NCBI GenBank assembly: GCA_003194525.1
Contig: NBIV01000219.1
Location: 61,353-125,352, forward strand
Direction: 5' to 3'
From: Gracilariopsis chorda
Lineage: Eukaryota > Rhodophyta > Florideophyceae > Gracilariales > Gracilariaceae
Length of the DNA: 64,000 bases
Below, in pieces: positions 61,190 through 64,000 of the stretch. The notes under the pieces were generated by a model, which worked only from the letters and a program-made list of their open reading frames with translations, was not told the DNA's origin and made no database searches. Both the position numbers and the translations under genes were made by a program. Numbering within the stretch: the first letter of the stretch is position 1; every line of letters starts with the position of its first letter.

Positions 61190-62880
61190 TGATGCTACTG
61201 CGCTTTACAGTTCTGGAGGTGGACGATGGCGTAATAATGTCTGTTATAGACCCTGCAAGCTGATCGTCGTTGTGCAATGACTGAATAAGGTCTTGTAAGT
61301 CAGGCATCTGGTTACTGGGTGAGTGTAGTTGTGGAAGGATGTGGTCTACCCGGCGGCTGAGTGCATCAGATACCACTTAACAGTTTCCAGGGACAAGCTT
61401 GACATCGAACTTATATTTCTGAATCGCATCCAGCCAGCGGCATTGCCCTCCTGCCAGCTTCGGATTTAATTGGAAGAATAAGATTGGGTCATGATCGATG
61501 AGCACGGTGATGCGTCTAATTTACCTCGCAGGTACGGACGTGCGAAGCGCGATCATAGCGGCAAGGAGTTCTTGGTCCCCAGTGTCATAGTTGGACTCTG
61601 CAGAGGACAGAGGTGTGACATGAAAGCGATAGGGTGTCCGACCTGTGAAAGAGTTTCCCTCACAGTGTGTTTAGATACATCTTTAGCGAGCACGGAATGT
61701 TTGTCATGGTCGGCGTGTGCGAGGATTGGTGACTTTTTCAGCGCTTGGTTTGCGTCATCAAAAGCGGATTGTTGCTATGGATACCATTTGAATTTGTGGC
61801 GACGGAGCAGCTCCATAAGCGGCTGCGTAGCAGCAGCATAATCTTTCACAAAACGGCGGTAGAAGTTGGCAAGTCCAACAAAATGTTGGACGTGTTTCAG
61901 CGAATTCAGAGTAGGCCAGTTCTTGTTGACAAAAGTTGATGACAGGTTACGTTCTAATCACTTAAGATGAATTGTGGATTGCAGGAGAATAATATCTTTC
62001 TCTTCTTTATATAGTTACGGAGACTTGAATTGTTCATGTCAAGTTTACAGACCAGTTTGGCCATGAAGTCCTATTTTTTCTCTGCTTAAGGCGAAGTCAA
62101 CAGTCTGCTCAGAGTAAAGGAGAGATATCCAAGTCGTGATCAAGTAACAGTTCTGAATGGAAGAAATGAGGGTTTCTTGCGTAGATACCCCCTCATGTGA
62201 AATCTTGAAACGAGAACATCCACTTGGGCTACTCCGAATGCTCATCTGATGAGCTTCGTGTAGAGCTGGTGATGGTGGCGTGCATAAAGAACATCTCGAC
62301 GATGCTGTCTGTGCTCTTCCAGCGACGTACTGTCGCCGAGCATTTCTTCAGTATACAGCACTGGACAGCTTCCATTCAGATGTCGCAATTTGAGAGCAAT
62401 AAGACGTGGGAATGCAGCTGGTGCATTGCACAGACCAAAGCAAATCACGCGCCACTCGAACGAACCAAACCCGGTTCTATCGCAGTCTTGCAGCAGCCCT
62501 TGCCCTTGATCCTCATTTGGTGATTGCGCCCAGCGAGGTCTATCTGCGAAAAGAATTTTGCTCCTGCGACTTGATCCAGACAGAGCCTCACTGATGAGGG
62601 GCACAGGTGTGGCCTCTGGATTCGTTATCTTGTTCAGTGCACAATATTCGTATACATTTGCCAGCTGTCCTGGCTTCTTCCGTACAGAGAAAACTGATGG
62701 ACCAAATAAAAAAGAGAACGGACGGATGAGTCCCCTTCGAAGGAGCTTATCCAATGTGCTGCGGAAAATCTGGAGGTCCTCGGTTGAGAGCCGAATTACA
62801 GGACGAAAAGGATGTGGTTGGTTGATTTCTAACTTTTGTTTTCGCTTTGGAGGGCAGCTCTTCCTTGAATACATCCGAGG
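61190..62880 (-). pseudogene. Reverse transcriptase and RNase H relic, Ty3/gypsy element E
   Basis: Minus strand from 62874: FRPVIRLSTEDLQIFRSTLD, GSFEWRVICFGLCNAPAAFP, then VLYTEEM where YxDD is expected. Near 61960-61330 unopened sequence reads VQHFVGLANFYRRFVKDYAA and later RNase H blocks, ending with VSDALSRR in the short frame at 61376. Many stops and frame changes. Similar overall to element A's RT. No LTRs of this element were found in the window. Confidence 0.8.
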
Positions 62881-62929
62881 ATTCGTCGACGAGCGGTACC
62901 AGCTCTAGGTGGCATTCAACGACGATGGG

Positions 62930-63980
62930 TGCTAGCTCTGGGTGTCACTCAACGGATGTGGAAGGGTTGAGGCTAAGGCATACAGCCCGGTACCGTTCTG
63001 TTTCACGAGGCGGCGAGGGCCCTTCAAGAAAACAGTCGATACGACAGGCTTCCTTGGGACAGACTGTGACGGAGAAATTTGACGAGAGATTGGACTTGAA
63101 AAATCGAAGCATCTGCGCGCTTGACGGTAAGTTTGTACAGCTCCCAGCCAATTCGGGGATTGAGCAGTGCGTAGCCACTCAGGACCAACCGTGACTAACG
63201 GACGTCCACTGTCCTTGTCATTCATCTAGATGACATACACAGTGACGTGAATCGTATAAGTGCCCAAAGAGATGTATGTCAGTGCCTCAAATAGAATAGG
63301 GAATGTAGTGTTATTGCCTACTTCTGTGAAGGAGAATTCAGACGGCTGCAGTGTCAGATTGCAGGACCGAGCCGAGTTCAGGAAGATGAAGGCATGAGAG
63401 GCAGTAGGATCCAGGTGAAGAGCGACATCCCGGCCGTTGGGAGAAGCTGTAAAAAAGCATCTCGTTTGTGAGATAAGCGTCGATGGCGGAAGTCTTAGGG
63501 TTTGTTTTGAAGCTCAGCCGCGCCGCACGATTGAGTGGCCTGCTTAAATTCTTTGATCTGCCCTTCAATGACCTCGGTACCAAAGCACCAGCTCTGTTCT
63601 CCTACGCGAATGAAAAGGATTGCTCCAAGGTCTTTTCCAAACTTCACACAGCGATCACCGGCGTGGTAGAGGCGGTTTTCGATATCTGCTGACCCCCAGG
63701 ACTCGACATTGGGGTCTTTTCCACTCAGTGCTCGATCGGTGGGCTCGCAGGAAGCGTTATTCTGACTCCGCTGTTTCTCCTCCGGCGGCTTTGATTTTGC
63801 CGAAGTAATTTGTGCACAGTCGCTCCACTTCTCTGGGATATGCGTAGTGCGGAAGTTGTTGTATACCTCGGGCATTGAAGGGCACTGGCCATCAGGGAAG
63901 CGTTCTGACAACTCCTTCGTGACAAGCGTGGGAAGACTCAGCTGAAAGAACTTAAAAGCTTCAGTTACTGGAGTATTGCA
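62930..63980 (-). pseudogene. Probable gag/protease relic upstream of element E pol
   Basis: Minus-strand frames at 63911-63495 (138 codons, FRTTHIPEKWSD ... GDRCVKFGKDLGAILFI) and 63225-62932 lie upstream of, and in the same orientation as, the RT relic. This is where gag and protease would be. I cannot identify catalytic motifs, and the region runs to the window edge. Assignment is by position. Confidence 0.35.
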
Positions 63981-64000
63981 GATGTATATCAGCTTGCGGA

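Overview
The window looks like nuclear DNA of an intron-poor eukaryote, most likely a florideophyte red alga. This is inference. It rests on a single-exon NLR receptor with an NB-ARC domain followed by WD40 repeats, an N-terminal fragment of a bridge-like lipid transfer protein (BLTP1/Csf1/Tweek family), and a dense load of Ty1/copia and Ty3/gypsy LTR retrotransposons. I saw no bacterial-type operons, rRNA, tRNA or CRISPR arrays.

Layout. 1-1020: decayed second NLR-WD40 copy running off the left edge. 1178-5386 (-): intact 1402-residue NLR-WD40 gene. 5758-5854: a block of about 97 bp upstream of that gene whose homologue lies at 19823-19919, upstream of the BLTP1-like gene. 6219-7010: relict LTR of the element B family. 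7141-9345: mirror-arranged array of structured repeats. 9346-11450: AT-rich DNA with no recognisable gene. 11690-16646 (+): Ty3/gypsy element A (TSD TAATC), inserted in a Ulp1/C48-protease-like relic; a second C48 relic lies in inverse orientation up to 19519. 19962-24943 (+): copia element 1 (TSD ACAGT). 25480-32160 (+): frameshifted BLTP1-like gene. 32511-33430 (+): decayed CobW/COG0523 GTPase.

33431-51674 (-): copia element 2, split by the 12.8-kb Ty3/gypsy chromovirus B (36756-49570, -, TSD GTTAG). Apart from that insertion, copia 2 keeps one uninterrupted gag-pol frame of 1507 codons. It carries a Tudor-like domain between integrase and reverse transcriptase, and its gag start codon lies inside the primer-binding site. 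Element B carries a long gene on its opposite strand between the chromodomain and the 3' LTR (37695-39611, one internal amber). 52338-54889 plus 59825-59875 (+): remnant of Ty3/gypsy C, hit by a 473-bp solo LTR and by the full-length but decayed Ty3/gypsy D (54890-59824). 61190-63980 (-): relics of another Ty3/gypsy element.

The host genes are immune-receptor-like, lipid-transfer and metallochaperone-like; only the NLR looks intact. Three retroelements here carry chromodomain-like C-termini (A, B, C), D has a weak candidate, and copia 2 has a Tudor-like domain, so several independent lineages seem to have chromatin-reader tails. The most interesting observations are the copia Tudor domain, the PBS that doubles as the gag start codon, the antisense gene in element B, and the shared upstream block.
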